A stretch of 64,000 nucleotides of DNA from Desulfonema magnum (GTDB lineage Bacteria > Desulfobacterota > Desulfobacteria > Desulfobacterales > 4be13), in NCBI RefSeq assembly GCF_017377395.1, contig NZ_CP061800.1, positions 2,108,001 to 2,172,000 on the forward strand, given 5' to 3'. Numbering within the stretch: the first letter of the stretch is position 1; each line of letters opens with the position of its first letter. Positions 1 to 8,569 of this stretch are shown piece after piece. Both the position numbers and the translations under genes were made by a program. The notes beneath the pieces were generated by a model, which was not told the origin of the DNA, ran no database searches, and saw nothing but the letters and a program-made list of their open reading frames with translations.

Positions 1-207
1 CAGCTCCCCGAGTTCTCTTCCTGTCTGTGCATTTCCAATGATTTGATTCAGTTTGACGGTAAATACTCCGGTCATGTCCTTTTTTATATAACGGAATGAA
101 ATAAAAACAGTGAGTGCGACGGAGATAAAGGTAATACAAATCATAAAATTTACTAAAAAGAGTTTGGCAGGAATGCTTTTATAAGAGAGCGCGGCCAGTC
201 TTTTCAT
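1..207 (-). CDS. Membrane sensor protein, N-terminal part only (likely sensor kinase)
   Basis: The window edge cuts this gene, leaving about 69 codons from an ATG at 207 preceded by an AAGGAG-type ribosome site. The visible protein starts MKRLAALSYKSIPAKLF and has one strong hydrophobic segment at about residues 14-40, followed by the start of an extracytoplasmic region. This fits the N-terminus of a sensor histidine kinase or similar receptor. It lies 51 bp downstream of two ABC_sub_bind genes on the same strand, a common pairing with sensor kinases. No catalytic domain is visible, so the function is inferred from context. Confidence 0.6.
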   Translation of the reverse strand, partial: MKRLAALSYKSIPAKLFLVNFMICITFISVALTVFISFRYIKKDMTGVFTVKLNQIIGNAQTGRELGEL

Positions 208-258
208 ATTTTCTCCTTAAAGAGACCGGATGCTGTTGAAAAATCCGGCCTCTGAATT

Positions 259-1260
259 CTATTCTTCTGTTTTTATCAATTCGACCTGCTGTAATGCCAT
301 CGGAGCTGGCCTGATTCCGAGTGCTTTCATGGTTGTCACATTGATGACAGCTTTTCCCTTGTGATTTTGGATAATCGGAAGCTGGGACAGCCGTGTGCCT
401 TCCATCGCCTTCAATAGCATTTCGCCGGCCAGAATACCTTGTTCCTGGGTGACCTTGATAATAGCACACAACACACCAAGCTTTACAGGCTTCATATTTG
501 CACAGAGTGTTGGTTTGTTATAAAGCTTCAATAATTTCGGTATAATCACTTCTGGCGTGAGCGGCGTGCCGTTTTCATCAGGAAGACCGCCCATGTTATC
601 TATGAACAGAGCATCATATCGGGTTTTAAAATCTTTTGCGACGGAGATAGCTTCCTGAAGTGTTCCGGGGAGTTCAAACTCGGATTTTTCAACAGGATAA
701 CTATCTGATTTACTATTAAAATATTTCAAAAAAGCTCTTGATGTGGGATTATCTTTCATCATAAATCCGATACTTTTCACCGAGGGTACAAGCTGCTTCA
801 GAAATGAGAGGGATTCAATGAGATGGGAACGTTCTAAGACACCTGTGACATTTGACGCGGGATATCCATATTTTTCAGGGGCTTCATTGACACCGCAAAA
901 AATAATCGGTGTGCTGACCTTGTTTTTCAAGTACGGAACAACGAACATAGACTGGGCATTATCATCCGATGCGATCACTCCGCGGGGTCGCATTTTTTGA
1001 TACAGTTTGTAAGCCTCCAGGGCTTTTTCTTCCCCTTTTTCAAAATGATTTTTTGTGTCCATGTAAAAATATGTGATGTCACATTTGTCCCTGAGAGCCC
1101 TATCTATTCCTTCTTTAATATCTTTGCTCCAATAAAAATCTTCATGATAGCTCATCACCACCAGCACCTTGAACAAGGCGGCCTGACTCACTGCGGGAAA
1201 CAATCCGAAAACACAAGAAATGACTAACAGAGCAAGATCATACAATTTTCCTCTCAGCAT
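259..1260 (-). CDS. ABC transporter substrate-binding protein (ABC_sub_bind, PF04392-like)
   Basis: A 333-residue exported protein. Residues 1-27 form a signal peptide ending near AVSQA, and the mature part starts with the family-typical FKVLVVMSYHEDF strand. Later blocks include DDNAQSMFVVPYLK, IIFCGVN and NVTGVLER, spread over a two-lobe periplasmic-binding fold, with a terminal GIRPAP segment. Length is normal for the family. It is the second of two tandem paralogues on this strand, followed by a membrane sensor gene, so it may feed a ligand signal to that sensor rather than serve transport. No permease or ATPase gene is visible. The ligand cannot be read from sequence. Confidence 0.88.
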   Translation of the reverse strand: MLRGKLYDLALLVISCVFGLFPAVSQAALFKVLVVMSYHEDFYWSKDIKEGIDRALRDKCDITYFYMDTKNHFEKGEEKALEAYKLYQKMRPRGVIASDDNAQSMFVVPYLKNKVSTPIIFCGVNEAPEKYGYPASNVTGVLERSHLIESLSFLKQLVPSVKSIGFMMKDNPTSRAFLKYFNSKSDSYPVEKSEFELPGTLQEAISVAKDFKTRYDALFIDNMGGLPDENGTPLTPEVIIPKLLKLYNKPTLCANMKPVKLGVLCAIIKVTQEQGILAGEMLLKAMEGTRLSQLPIIQNHKGKAVINVTTMKALGIRPAPMALQQVELIKTEE

Positions 1261-1326
1261 AACAACCCCCTTTTTTAAATTTCAGACTTCCGAAGTCTTT
1301 AAGACTTCGGAAGGTTTTGCTGTTTA

Positions 1327-2331
1327 TTACTTTTCTGTTGTTACCAATTCTGCGATATGCAATACCCCGGGTCTGGGTCTGATTCCCAATGCATTCATAA
1401 CCGTCACGTTAATTATTGGTTTTCCTTTATGATTTCGGGTGATCGGAATTTCAGAGACAGGTGTTCCCTGCATTGCTTTCAGTAAAAGCTTTGCCGCAGT
1501 TTCGCCCTGTTCCTGACCGGTTTGGATAAGTGCGCACAACAGCCCGTGTTTTAAGTAACTTAAAGTCGTCGTGAAGGTGGGTTTTCCAAAAGCTTTTGCC
1601 ACAATTGGCATAATCTCTTTATCTGTCAGAGGTCTGCCATTCTCATCGGTGATTCCCTCCATTGTTTCCATAAACAAAGCATCACACTGCGTTTTCATTA
1701 CTTTTGTCATTGCCAGAGCTTCTTTTAAGGTCTTCGGTAAGTTGAAGGCAGCAGATTTTGCAGTATAATGATCTTTTTCTTTCCTAATTTGTTCCATATC
1801 CGCCCTCCCCGTAGAACTGTCTTTTGTGATATATCCGATAGTTTTGACGGAGGGAACAAGTTGCTGACCAAATGCAATTGTTTCAGCAATGTGATACCGT
1901 TCCAATACCCCTGACACATTTGAAGCCGGATATCCGTATCTTTCAGGTTCTGAATTAACCCCGCAGAATATCACAGGTGTCCTGACCTTATCCTTCAGAT
2001 ACGGAAGCACAAACATGGACTGGGCATTGTCGTCCGCGGCAATCACCCCGTCAGGCTGAAACGCCTGATAAAGCATATAAGCCTTTTTTGCTTTCTCAGG
2101 CCCGTCTGCCAAATTCGTTTTCGTATCCATGTAAAAATATTTTATTTCACAGTCGCTTTCCAGCACAGAATCTGTTCCTGCCTTAATATCTCCGGTCCAT
2201 GCAAATGTTTCCTCATAGCTCATCACCACCAGGACCTTGAATTTGTCAGCAGCCTGACCCGGCCGGGCAAATAAACTGCAAATACAAAAGATAAGCAGCA
2301 CCATAAAACCATACAATTTTTCTTTCAGCAT
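1327..2331 (-). CDS. ABC transporter substrate-binding protein (ABC_sub_bind, PF04392-like), paralogue
   Basis: A 334-residue paralogue of the next gene downstream (259-1260), sharing the same blocks (VLVVMSYEE, AADDNAQSMFVLPYLKDK, VIFCGVN, NVSGVLERYH, NHKGKPIINVT). The signal peptide is about 27 residues. The start at 2331 follows an AGGAG-type site. The two genes and the DNA between them arose by tandem duplication: the intergenic stretch with TTTCAGACTTCCGAAGT occurs downstream of both this gene and the relic at 2398. Ligand unknown. Confidence 0.88.
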   Translation of the reverse strand: MLKEKLYGFMVLLIFCICSLFARPGQAADKFKVLVVMSYEETFAWTGDIKAGTDSVLESDCEIKYFYMDTKTNLADGPEKAKKAYMLYQAFQPDGVIAADDNAQSMFVLPYLKDKVRTPVIFCGVNSEPERYGYPASNVSGVLERYHIAETIAFGQQLVPSVKTIGYITKDSSTGRADMEQIRKEKDHYTAKSAAFNLPKTLKEALAMTKVMKTQCDALFMETMEGITDENGRPLTDKEIMPIVAKAFGKPTFTTTLSYLKHGLLCALIQTGQEQGETAAKLLLKAMQGTPVSEIPITRNHKGKPIINVTVMNALGIRPRPGVLHIAELVTTEK

Positions 2332-2397
2332 AACAATCTCCTTTTTTTAATTTCAGACTTCCGAAGTTTTAAAAATTGCGGAACCCTCTGTTTATTA

Positions 2398-2433
2398 TTA
2401 CTTTTCCGTTTTCACAAATTCGGCGATGGCAGT
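2398..2433 (-). pseudogene. Tail remnant of a third ABC_sub_bind paralogue
   Basis: Read on the minus strand, this short stretch encodes AIAEFVKTEK and a stop, matching the C-terminus of the neighbouring paralogue (HIAELVTTEK, stop). The same intergenic TTTCAGACTTCCGAAGT motif sits between it and the gene downstream. An upstream in-frame stop shows that nothing else of this copy survives. The rest of the gap 2434-2707 holds no gene that I can support. Confidence 0.6.
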
Positions 2434-2707
2434 GTTTCAGTTCCAGATATAAACCCTTTAATACCCTGAATTCGTTGGCAAAACTATGAACGTATCCCGA
2501 ATTTTCAGTCATTTCCGATCTGCTGAAACAAAAGCACAGACTTTGCTACATTCATTTGTTGAAAAAATAAAGATCAAATTTGATATCACTATGAAATAAT
2601 TAGTAAAAAATTTAATTATCAGGTGGCGGAATTGAATTTTCAAAAAAGATGCTTTATAAAAAAAGCCAGTCTTTTTTATAAGCACTGGCCTGACAAAACC
2701 ATGACGC

Positions 2708-3862
2708 TCAGTTCTGTGAATCAGATGCAAAGTCGGAAAGGGGAGGAAGTTTATGTTTTAATTCAATAACAGTAATCTCAGGCGGGGATAATATTCGTAT
2801 CTGAGGTCCCCAGGTTCCTGTGCCCCGATTGGTGTAAAGCCCGGAGCCTTTCCCGATATTGTAATATCCTTCCAGGAAAGGAAAGGGTACAGATACGATG
2901 AAACCAAAGGGGAAAATCTGTCCGCCGTGAGTATGGCCTGAAAGCTGCAAATCAAAAAGTCCGACAGTTTCTTCCGAAACCAGCGGACGATGCTTGAGAA
3001 AAAGTGTGAACAAGCCGTTTTGTACGGATGAAAGCAGCCTTTTTTCCTGTTTTTTTCTGGGGATACGAGAATCATCAACTCCCACGATATTGATAAGAGA
3101 CGGGATGGTCTTTGCTTCCCCCCGCAATACTGTAAAACCGGATTTTTCTGTAAATTCAACAGAATAATCAACCCCTGTGTAATACTCATGATTTCCTGTC
3201 ACCGCATATTTTCCATATCTCGGACGAATTTGCCTGAACAAATCCGTGAGTTCAGGCAGATGACTGATTTTGCCATCAACAAGGTCCCCCGTGCATACCA
3301 GAATATCCGGTTTCAGGGATTGCACTTTATCGCTGATGACTTTGACGCGTTTGCCACGTACCAGCAACCCTAAGTGAACATCTGAAATTTGGACAATTCT
3401 GAGGTGGTCAGTTCCGGCTGGCAATTTATCTGTCATAATATACAATCGTTCAATTCTTATATCCCGGGCCTCAATTGAGCCATATATGCACAGAGCGGTT
3501 ACAACTCCGAGCAGGATAAGCGGTGGAATTTTTCCGGAAAGCAAAGGAAACTTTAACGAGGTAAAACGATTGATTCCCCATGAAATACCATCAAAAATTT
3601 CCATGACAAGGGTTCCGACAAAAGCAAGAAAAATAAATCCCATCCAATAAAACCCGACAAACGCCATCATTCGGGCCGGAAGGTCATGTCCCACTTCCTC
3701 AACAAGACGACAGTTGATCGGCATCAGAATCATCAGAAACAAAAATAAAAACGACAGCCATTGCACAAGCCGTCCGTCAGGCAAAAGAACTTTGATTCTG
3801 AAAAAAAACAACATGTGCATCAGACTGTAAATTGAAAGAAAAACAATAAGAAATTTTATCAT
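2708..3862 (-). CDS. Membrane-anchored metallophosphoesterase (YkuE/YaeI-like)
   Basis: A 384-residue protein. The first 150 residues hold four hydrophobic segments. The remainder is a calcineurin-like phosphoesterase domain with metal-ligand motifs in order: ISDVHLG, TGDLVDG, GNHEYY and the C-terminal SGHTHGGQ. Such proteins are inner-membrane-tethered metal-dependent hydrolases; some relatives act on phospholipid or lipid A precursors, but the substrate here is not evident. Start ATG at 3862. It seems to be a single-gene unit, with the glycosyltransferase gene more than 400 bp upstream. Confidence 0.88.
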   Translation of the reverse strand: MIKFLIVFLSIYSLMHMLFFFRIKVLLPDGRLVQWLSFLFLFLMILMPINCRLVEEVGHDLPARMMAFVGFYWMGFIFLAFVGTLVMEIFDGISWGINRFTSLKFPLLSGKIPPLILLGVVTALCIYGSIEARDIRIERLYIMTDKLPAGTDHLRIVQISDVHLGLLVRGKRVKVISDKVQSLKPDILVCTGDLVDGKISHLPELTDLFRQIRPRYGKYAVTGNHEYYTGVDYSVEFTEKSGFTVLRGEAKTIPSLINIVGVDDSRIPRKKQEKRLLSSVQNGLFTLFLKHRPLVSEETVGLFDLQLSGHTHGGQIFPFGFIVSVPFPFLEGYYNIGKGSGLYTNRGTGTWGPQIRILSPPEITVIELKHKLPPLSDFASDSQN

Positions 3863-3879
3863 GGCAAATTCAAAGCGTC

Positions 3880-4112
3880 AGGTGTTAAGTGTCAGGTGTC
3901 AGGAAGAATCACAAAACTTTCGTGGTTTGTTGTGACCGGCAGGTCATGCCCGTTTATATAAAAAAGATGTTAGGCGATTTTCAGAAATAAATATAAACCA
4001 GTTTCAGACCATGCCACATGCCCGTGGCCTGAAGCATATGGGTTTGTAATCTCGTCCGACAATTTAAAAGTTAATAAAAAATAATTTGTTACAATCTTAG
4101 CCTGATACTATG
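3880..4112. repeat. Intergenic repeat debris: dispersed palindromic repeat and decayed miniature element
   Basis: Positions about 3880-3965 carry one copy of the dispersed palindrome found ten times at 36.7-37.6 kb (core TGACCGGCAGGTCA followed by TGCCCGTTTATAT), beside heptamer-like GTGTTAAGTGTCAG stretches. Positions about 4051-4112 match the right end of the family-A miniature element (TTAATAAAAA, then ACAATCTTAGCCTGAT) with substitutions, so this is an old decayed copy. The gap 3863-4271 has no supported gene. Confidence 0.55.
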
Positions 4113-4140
4113 GGCTTCACCCCGGGCTGTAATAAATCGC

Positions 4141-4248
4141 TCTTTCAGGGCTTTTTCTGAAAATTTTCGATCCGTTGGCCGGTCGGAGAGGTGCCGAATT
4201 GTATCCTCTTTTCTTTCAGGGCTTTTTCTGAAAATTTTCGATCCGTTG
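4141..4248. repeat. 37-bp direct repeat, two copies
   Basis: A 37-bp sequence starting TCTTTCAGGGCTTTTTCTGA occurs at 4141-4177 and again, apparently identical, at 4212-4248, just past the 3' end of the glycosyltransferase gene. Each copy contains TTTTCGATC, a motif that recurs at several repeat borders in this window. Confidence 0.7.
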
Positions 4249-4271
4249 AATGTTGCTGAATATGATAAATA

Positions 4272-5399
4272 TCAGAGCAATTCATAAATAAAGTGCGCTG
4301 CCTGTTCTGCTCCGTCAGGGCAGTCTCTTTGTACCCGCGGCAGGGAAAAAAGGTCTTCCACCCGGGACAGCCAACGGCCATCCTGAAATTCCGCTCCCTC
4401 AATCCGAAAACCGGTCATTTCTTTTTTAATAAATTCAACTAAAATTTCCGATTCAGGAAAGGAAGGGCGTGAAATATAACCAAATGGAATTCCTGCATAA
4501 AAGACTTCTGCAAGGGTGCTGTAGCCAACCTTACCTATGAGCGCGTCACAGGCATTGATCAGATCCGGATGAAAAAAATCCGAATTATAGGGCAAAAAAA
4601 CCAAATTGTCATGAATCTCAACAGACTGAGCGCCCCCCGGAATCACAAAATGTATGGTGCGCTTATCTGTCAGTTTCTTCCATTTCCCCACAGAAGACCG
4701 GAAATCAGGGGGAGATGAAGCTGAAACGCCTCCCATAGTGACCATCACCATTTTATGATTATCCGGAATTCCCAGTTTTTTACGAATCCGGGGTCTCGGG
4801 GTTCTGATTTTTCGACTGACTGGCAAAGTTGTCAAATTGGCCTCGTGACGGCAGCATACCGGTTCAGCCTGAATATGGTAATCGGATGCATTAAAAAGAC
4901 TATGCAGATATTTAATATGCTTATCTGCCTGTACATTGTACGCTGTATATCCCTTATAAATCCAATCCCAGGTGAAATTTTCAATCAGTAACGAAGGAAT
5001 ACCGGCCAGCCGGGCCACTGCAATGCCCATTGGCGCGATATCACAAATAATGAGCTTACAGTTCAGCCTGCTGATGCCCCGGGCCAGATCAGCAATTTGG
5101 GAATCATCAAACGGCAGAAACGCATTCAGGGACTGCACAGTACGGTCAAAATCTTCGCACATCGGGTTTTCTTGAACAAGTCCGATATCTGTTAATAAAG
5201 AATGGTAGGCAAAGGGCCCGGAAACTGAATTTCGAAAAAACCACCGCGGCACCCGGGTAAAAATTTCAAATCGGACAGACGCGTCAATTTTTTGTATGGC
5301 AGCCATCACAGCGGCCGCCCGGGCCGCATGACCAAACCCATGGGGTGAAATAAAGCAGGCAACCCCGTTTCTGACTGACTTTTGAGGAGATAGTGACAT
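4272..5399 (-). CDS. Glycosyltransferase, GT28/MurG-like fold
   Basis: A 375-residue soluble protein. The N-terminal Rossmann-like half begins with the nucleotide-sugar transferase signature SPHGFGHAARAAAVMAA. The second half contains VMVTMGGVS and a C-terminal donor-binding block, IGKVGYSTLAEVFYAGIPFGYISRP with the acidic FPESE following. This resembles MurG/UDP-glycosyltransferase-fold enzymes and the glycosyltransferase-like domain fused to some sugar kinases. The acceptor is unknown. ATG at 5399. It stands alone and is transcribed away from the GTPase operon. Confidence 0.78.
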   Translation of the reverse strand: MSLSPQKSVRNGVACFISPHGFGHAARAAAVMAAIQKIDASVRFEIFTRVPRWFFRNSVSGPFAYHSLLTDIGLVQENPMCEDFDRTVQSLNAFLPFDDSQIADLARGISRLNCKLIICDIAPMGIAVARLAGIPSLLIENFTWDWIYKGYTAYNVQADKHIKYLHSLFNASDYHIQAEPVCCRHEANLTTLPVSRKIRTPRPRIRKKLGIPDNHKMVMVTMGGVSASSPPDFRSSVGKWKKLTDKRTIHFVIPGGAQSVEIHDNLVFLPYNSDFFHPDLINACDALIGKVGYSTLAEVFYAGIPFGYISRPSFPESEILVEFIKKEMTGFRIEGAEFQDGRWLSRVEDLFSLPRVQRDCPDGAEQAAHFIYELL

Positions 5400-5444
5400 T
5401 TTTCAGCAAAAATAATGAAAAGTGTGTGACAAAGCAATGCCGTT

Positions 5445-5460
5445 CGGCACGATTTTTGCA
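5445..5460 (+). promoter_or_regulatory. Candidate sigma-54 promoter without an adjacent gene
   Basis: CGGCACGATTTTTGCA matches the sigma-54 consensus with the required ten bases between GG (-24) and GC (-12). It points right into a region without an intact gene until 6946. It may have served the decayed GTPase gene or a lost gene. The stretch 5461-6165 shows nothing else recognisable. Confidence 0.35.
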
Positions 5461-6165
5461 TATAATTTATAACTGACTGAATTCATACATTCGGAAAACT
5501 GAATTTCCGAAATGTCTGCCGGGCGATTTTTGGAAACAGTTTTTCCAACATACGGAAATGCCGGTCATTCCGGTCCGGCTCCGCAAAAATCATGCCGAAC
5601 GATATTGGTGACAAAGACAAAATATTATCAGAGCCGGTCCCCTGTTTTTGTCCTGAAGCAAAAACCTTCTGTTGTTTCACCAAGGGACAGTCTGTCTCAG
5701 AATTTTTTTAGATATAACCTGTTATTAATATATCTGATTTTACTTCCATACTGATAAGCGGGAAACTTCAGAGTTTCAAAATTCAAAAAAATTAAAAAGG
5801 AAAAAAATTCTTATGTAGCATTGAAAAGCTTGCAAAGCAAGCCCCTGACCTGCTATAAATTTCAGAAAATGTTTTTAAAAGTGGAAATCAGCCGAAAAAC
5901 CAGGAAAAATTCCGGCGATGACGTTCGCTCCGAACCAGTTCACAGAGAACTGACGGCTCCTGATTTTTTTGTTCAGCCTTTGTATTGTTTACAAATTTCA
6001 GAAAAAGCGACACATTATTTTTTATAAACAGGCCCTTGCCATAAAATTTTTCAAAAATTCAGTTCCCGGGGTCCCCGATATTTCCGGAATAAACAGTTTT
6101 TATGGATAATTCAGGTTAAATGTCGTATATTACGAAGCTGGTGACGGATACCTGATGGGTAACTA

Positions 6166-6194
6166 TTGACATGCCTTTTCACGATTGGTATTAA
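6166..6194 (+). promoter_or_regulatory. Candidate sigma-70 promoter upstream of the GTPase/roadblock operon
   Basis: TTGACA at 6166-6171 is separated by exactly 17 bases from TATTAA at 6189-6194. It points towards the decayed GTPase and the operon starting at 6946. A weaker TTGACA-containing match begins at 6239. Confidence 0.45.
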
Positions 6195-6326
6195 TGAAAT
6201 TGATGTAACGATAACTTTTCTGATTTTATAAAAATATTTTGACACATTATTTGGATTTCGATAAAGAAAGCGTATGTTTTCACTGCAAATGAATGTATAG
6301 TGATGGATGAAGGGTATCTGCCTGAA

Positions 6327-6885
6327 CGTTTTTTCGATTTTCTTCCTTTTGACATAGGAAAAATAATGAAATATAATATTCCGTAGTTCGGACAGTTTTT
6401 ACAAATCAGGGGGATGTAAGGCTGTGACAGATTGAAAGAATAGGATTCTAAGCACTATTTCTGAAATATGTGCATCCTTTGAAAACAATAGGTTACAGAT
6501 GTCCGAACCATTGAATACTGAAACACGGTCGAAAATAATCGCGGGACAGGTCAAGTACAATGCCGCCAGAAAACTCATATTCCGGGGGGCCGGACGGTGT
6601 GATGTGTTGCAGGTTCCATGTTTGTGCGAAAAAAAAATATCCTTTCCCTAAAAAATCTTCAGGAAAACTTGGCTGTTTATCAAAAAATATTTTTAAGGAA
6701 TCTTCTTTACAAAACAAAAAGGATGTCAGAAAGGAAGGGGGCAGCTTCGCTCTTTGGAAACACTGGGAAAAAACTTGGCAGTCCGTTTAAGCCGCTGTTC
6801 CCGGTGACCAGCGTTCTGAACTGAGAAAACGCGTCCCGACCTTGAAAATAATTGATATCCGCAACCATGGCTTCCTTAGAAAATA
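6327..6885 (+). pseudogene. Decayed copy of the MglA-like GTPase gene
   Basis: Segments align with the intact GTPase gene (7449-8054) in the same order: TTTTTTCGATTTTCTTCC near 6330, the CAGGTCAAGTACAATGCCGCC block near 6548 (equivalent to the PGQ-VKYDATRR region), AAAAATCTTCAGGAAAA near 6652, and the GTCCCGACC...CTTCCTTAGAAAAT tail near 6830-6885. Frames are broken by stops, indels and about 130 bp of extra DNA. It sits directly before the first roadblock gene, exactly as the intact GTPase sits before the second. A two-gene unit was therefore duplicated and one GTPase lost. Confidence 0.8.
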
Positions 6886-6931
6886 AACTAAACAGGATTT
6901 CTCTTGTTCTCATCCGGGAACATGAGAAAAG

Positions 6932-6949
6932 AGGAGGATAAACAATTGG
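6932..6949 (+). promoter_or_regulatory. Ribosome site and TTG start, copy 1 of a shared leader
   Basis: AGGAGGATAAACAATTGG: a strong Shine-Dalgarno seven bases before a TTG start. The same 18 bases occur at 8053-8070 and 8552-8569, which decides the TTG starts of all three genes. Confidence 0.75.
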
Positions 6950-7365
6950 CTTACGAGGACAATATCTCTTTTACGGATTACAGTCTGGGTCAGGAAGAAT
7001 TGGAAAGGATAGAGAATGTTCTGGAAGAAGACCTGATCAGAAGCGGTGTCCACAGTGTTTTGCTTATAGATATGGCCGGCAATATCATTGCCCAGCGTGA
7101 TAACGGGGATTGTGACCATGATCTGTATTCACTGGCAGCGCTTGCTTCTGCAAATTTTGCAGCAGTGGATACCATGGCCAAGATCGTGGGTGAGGAAGAA
7201 TTTTCATTGCTTTTTCATAAGGGAGAAAATGAAAACATACATTTTAGCAAAGTAAATGTCGAGTTCTTACTCATAACCATATTCGGAAAAGAAGTGTCGC
7301 TGGGGTTGCTGCGCCTGAAAGTCGCGGAAGCGGTTCAGAAAATAAATGATATGTGGAACCGGTAA
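6946..7365 (+). CDS. Roadblock/LC7 domain protein (MglB-like), copy 1
   Basis: A 139-residue protein read from TTG at 6946, chosen over an upstream ATG because of the AGGAGG site and the matching start of its paralogue. The roadblock/LC7 fold is visible: SGVHSVLLIDMAGNIIAQ strand block, SLAALASANFAAVDTMAKIVG helix, and the FLLITIFGKEVSLGLLRLK strands. In other bacteria such proteins dimerise and bind a small Ras-like GTPase, often as its activating protein (MglB with MglA), to set cell polarity and motility. The paralogue at 8067 is about 85% identical by eye. It lies between a dead GTPase copy and the live one, probably in one operon. Confidence 0.88.
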   Translation: MAYEDNISFTDYSLGQEELERIENVLEEDLIRSGVHSVLLIDMAGNIIAQRDNGDCDHDLYSLAALASANFAAVDTMAKIVGEEEFSLLFHKGENENIHFSKVNVEFLLITIFGKEVSLGLLRLKVAEAVQKINDMWNR

Positions 7366-7448
7366 CAAGTGCGTTGTTTCGGTTTTTTCTTTTATATTCA
7401 GTATGTTGTTGCCATCAACTAACATATTGTAGTGAGGAGGGATCTGTT

Positions 7449-8054
7449 TTGGCATTTGTCAATATGAAGAACAAAGAGGTTCAGGCTAAAATCGTTTATT
7501 ACGGTCCTGGCAGGGGGGGGAAAACAACCAACTTGGAATATATTTACAGTAAATTCAGAGAACGGATCAAGTCGGACATGGTCAGTATAAAAACTCACGG
7601 GGACCGGACACTTTTTTTCGATTTTCTTCCCTTTGACATTGGAAAGATAATGGGATACGATGTGAAAATACAGTTGTACACGGTTCCGGGGCAGGTAAAA
7701 TATGATGCCACCAGACGCCTTGTGCTGAAGGGAGTTGACGGCATGGTATTTGTCGCTGACTCTCAGATTGAACAAAGGAAGAAAAATATTCTCTCTCTCA
7801 AAAATCTTCAGGAAAATCTGGCGAGCTATAAAAAAAGCATTTTCAAAGTGCCGCTGGTTTTGCAATATAACAAAAGGGACCTTGAAAAAGGCGGGGTTTC
7901 CCTTTTGCCTATGGAAACACTTGAAAAAGACCTCAACAGCCAACTGAAAGTTCCGTCTTTTCCTGCCAGTGCCGTAACCGGGGAGAATGTCGTTCCGACT
8001 ATGAAGAAAATCATATCCTTAACGATGACTTCCTTGCAAAATGTAATGAAATAG
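7449..8054 (+). CDS. MglA-like small Ras-family GTPase
   Basis: A 201-residue protein, close to MglA in length. The P-loop is GPGRGGKT (about residues 20-27). The switch II region reads TVPGQVKYDATRRLVLKGVDGM, with PGQ as in the MglA family rather than DxxG. VFVADSQ and the base-specificity motif YNKRDL follow. The start is TTG at 7449 after GTGAGGAGGG; upstream in-frame ATGs lack a ribosome site. It is flanked by two roadblock genes, likely partners or regulators of its GTPase cycle, with only 12 bp to the second. A decayed copy of the gene lies at 6327-6885. The likely role is switching of polarity or surface motility, inferred from the family. Confidence 0.92.
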   Translation: MAFVNMKNKEVQAKIVYYGPGRGGKTTNLEYIYSKFRERIKSDMVSIKTHGDRTLFFDFLPFDIGKIMGYDVKIQLYTVPGQVKYDATRRLVLKGVDGMVFVADSQIEQRKKNILSLKNLQENLASYKKSIFKVPLVLQYNKRDLEKGGVSLLPMETLEKDLNSQLKVPSFPASAVTGENVVPTMKKIISLTMTSLQNVMK

Positions 8055-8070
8055 GAGGATAAACAATTGG
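8053..8070 (+). promoter_or_regulatory. Ribosome site and TTG start, copy 2 of a shared leader
   Basis: AGGAGGATAAACAATTGG, identical to 6932-6949 and 8552-8569. It overlaps the stop of the GTPase gene, which suggests translational coupling. Confidence 0.75.
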
Positions 8071-8486
8071 GTTCCAATTACGATGATAATGTCTCTTTTA
8101 CAGATTACACTTTGGGGCAGGAGCAGCTGGAAAGGATAGAACATATTTTGACAGAAGACCTGATCAAAAGTGGTGTCCACAGTGCCTTGCTTATTGATAT
8201 GGCAGGCAATATTATTGCAAAATGTGACAATGGAAATTGCGAGCATGACTTATATTCGTTAGCCGCCCTTGCATCGGCAAATTTTGCAGCAGTGGATACC
8301 ATGGCCAAGATCGTGGGTGAGGAAGAATTTTCATTACTCTTTCATAAAGGGGAAAGTGAGAGCATACATTTCAGCAAGGTAAATATCGAGTTTTTACTCA
8401 TTACCATCTTTGGCAAGGAAGTATCCCTGGGTCTCCTGCGGCTGAAGGTCGCAGAGGCCGTTGAAAAAATAAATAATGTGTGGTAA
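8067..8486 (+). CDS. Roadblock/LC7 domain protein (MglB-like), copy 2
   Basis: A 139-residue paralogue of the protein at 6946-7365, same length and domain blocks (SGVHSALLIDMAGNIIAK, SANFAAVDTMAKIVGEEEF, FLLITIFGKEVSLGLLRLK). It starts with TTG at 8067, 12 bp after the GTPase stop. Having two roadblock proteins for one surviving GTPase allows homo- or heterodimers. A block of 59 identical bases (8277-8335 against 7150-7208) inside otherwise diverged genes suggests gene conversion or strong constraint. Confidence 0.88.
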   Translation: MGSNYDDNVSFTDYTLGQEQLERIEHILTEDLIKSGVHSALLIDMAGNIIAKCDNGNCEHDLYSLAALASANFAAVDTMAKIVGEEEFSLLFHKGESESIHFSKVNIEFLLITIFGKEVSLGLLRLKVAEAVEKINNVW

Positions 8487-8551
8487 GTGACAACACCTGG
8501 TTTGGCTCGGCATCACGTCAGGTCAAACAGGTTTTTCAGATGCACAGAAAC

Positions 8552-8569
8552 AGGAGGATAAACAATTGG
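8552..8569 (+). promoter_or_regulatory. Ribosome site and TTG start, copy 3 of a shared leader
   Basis: AGGAGGATAAACAATTGG again, before a gene unrelated to the roadblock family. The leader is thus shared beyond the duplicated unit. Confidence 0.7.
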
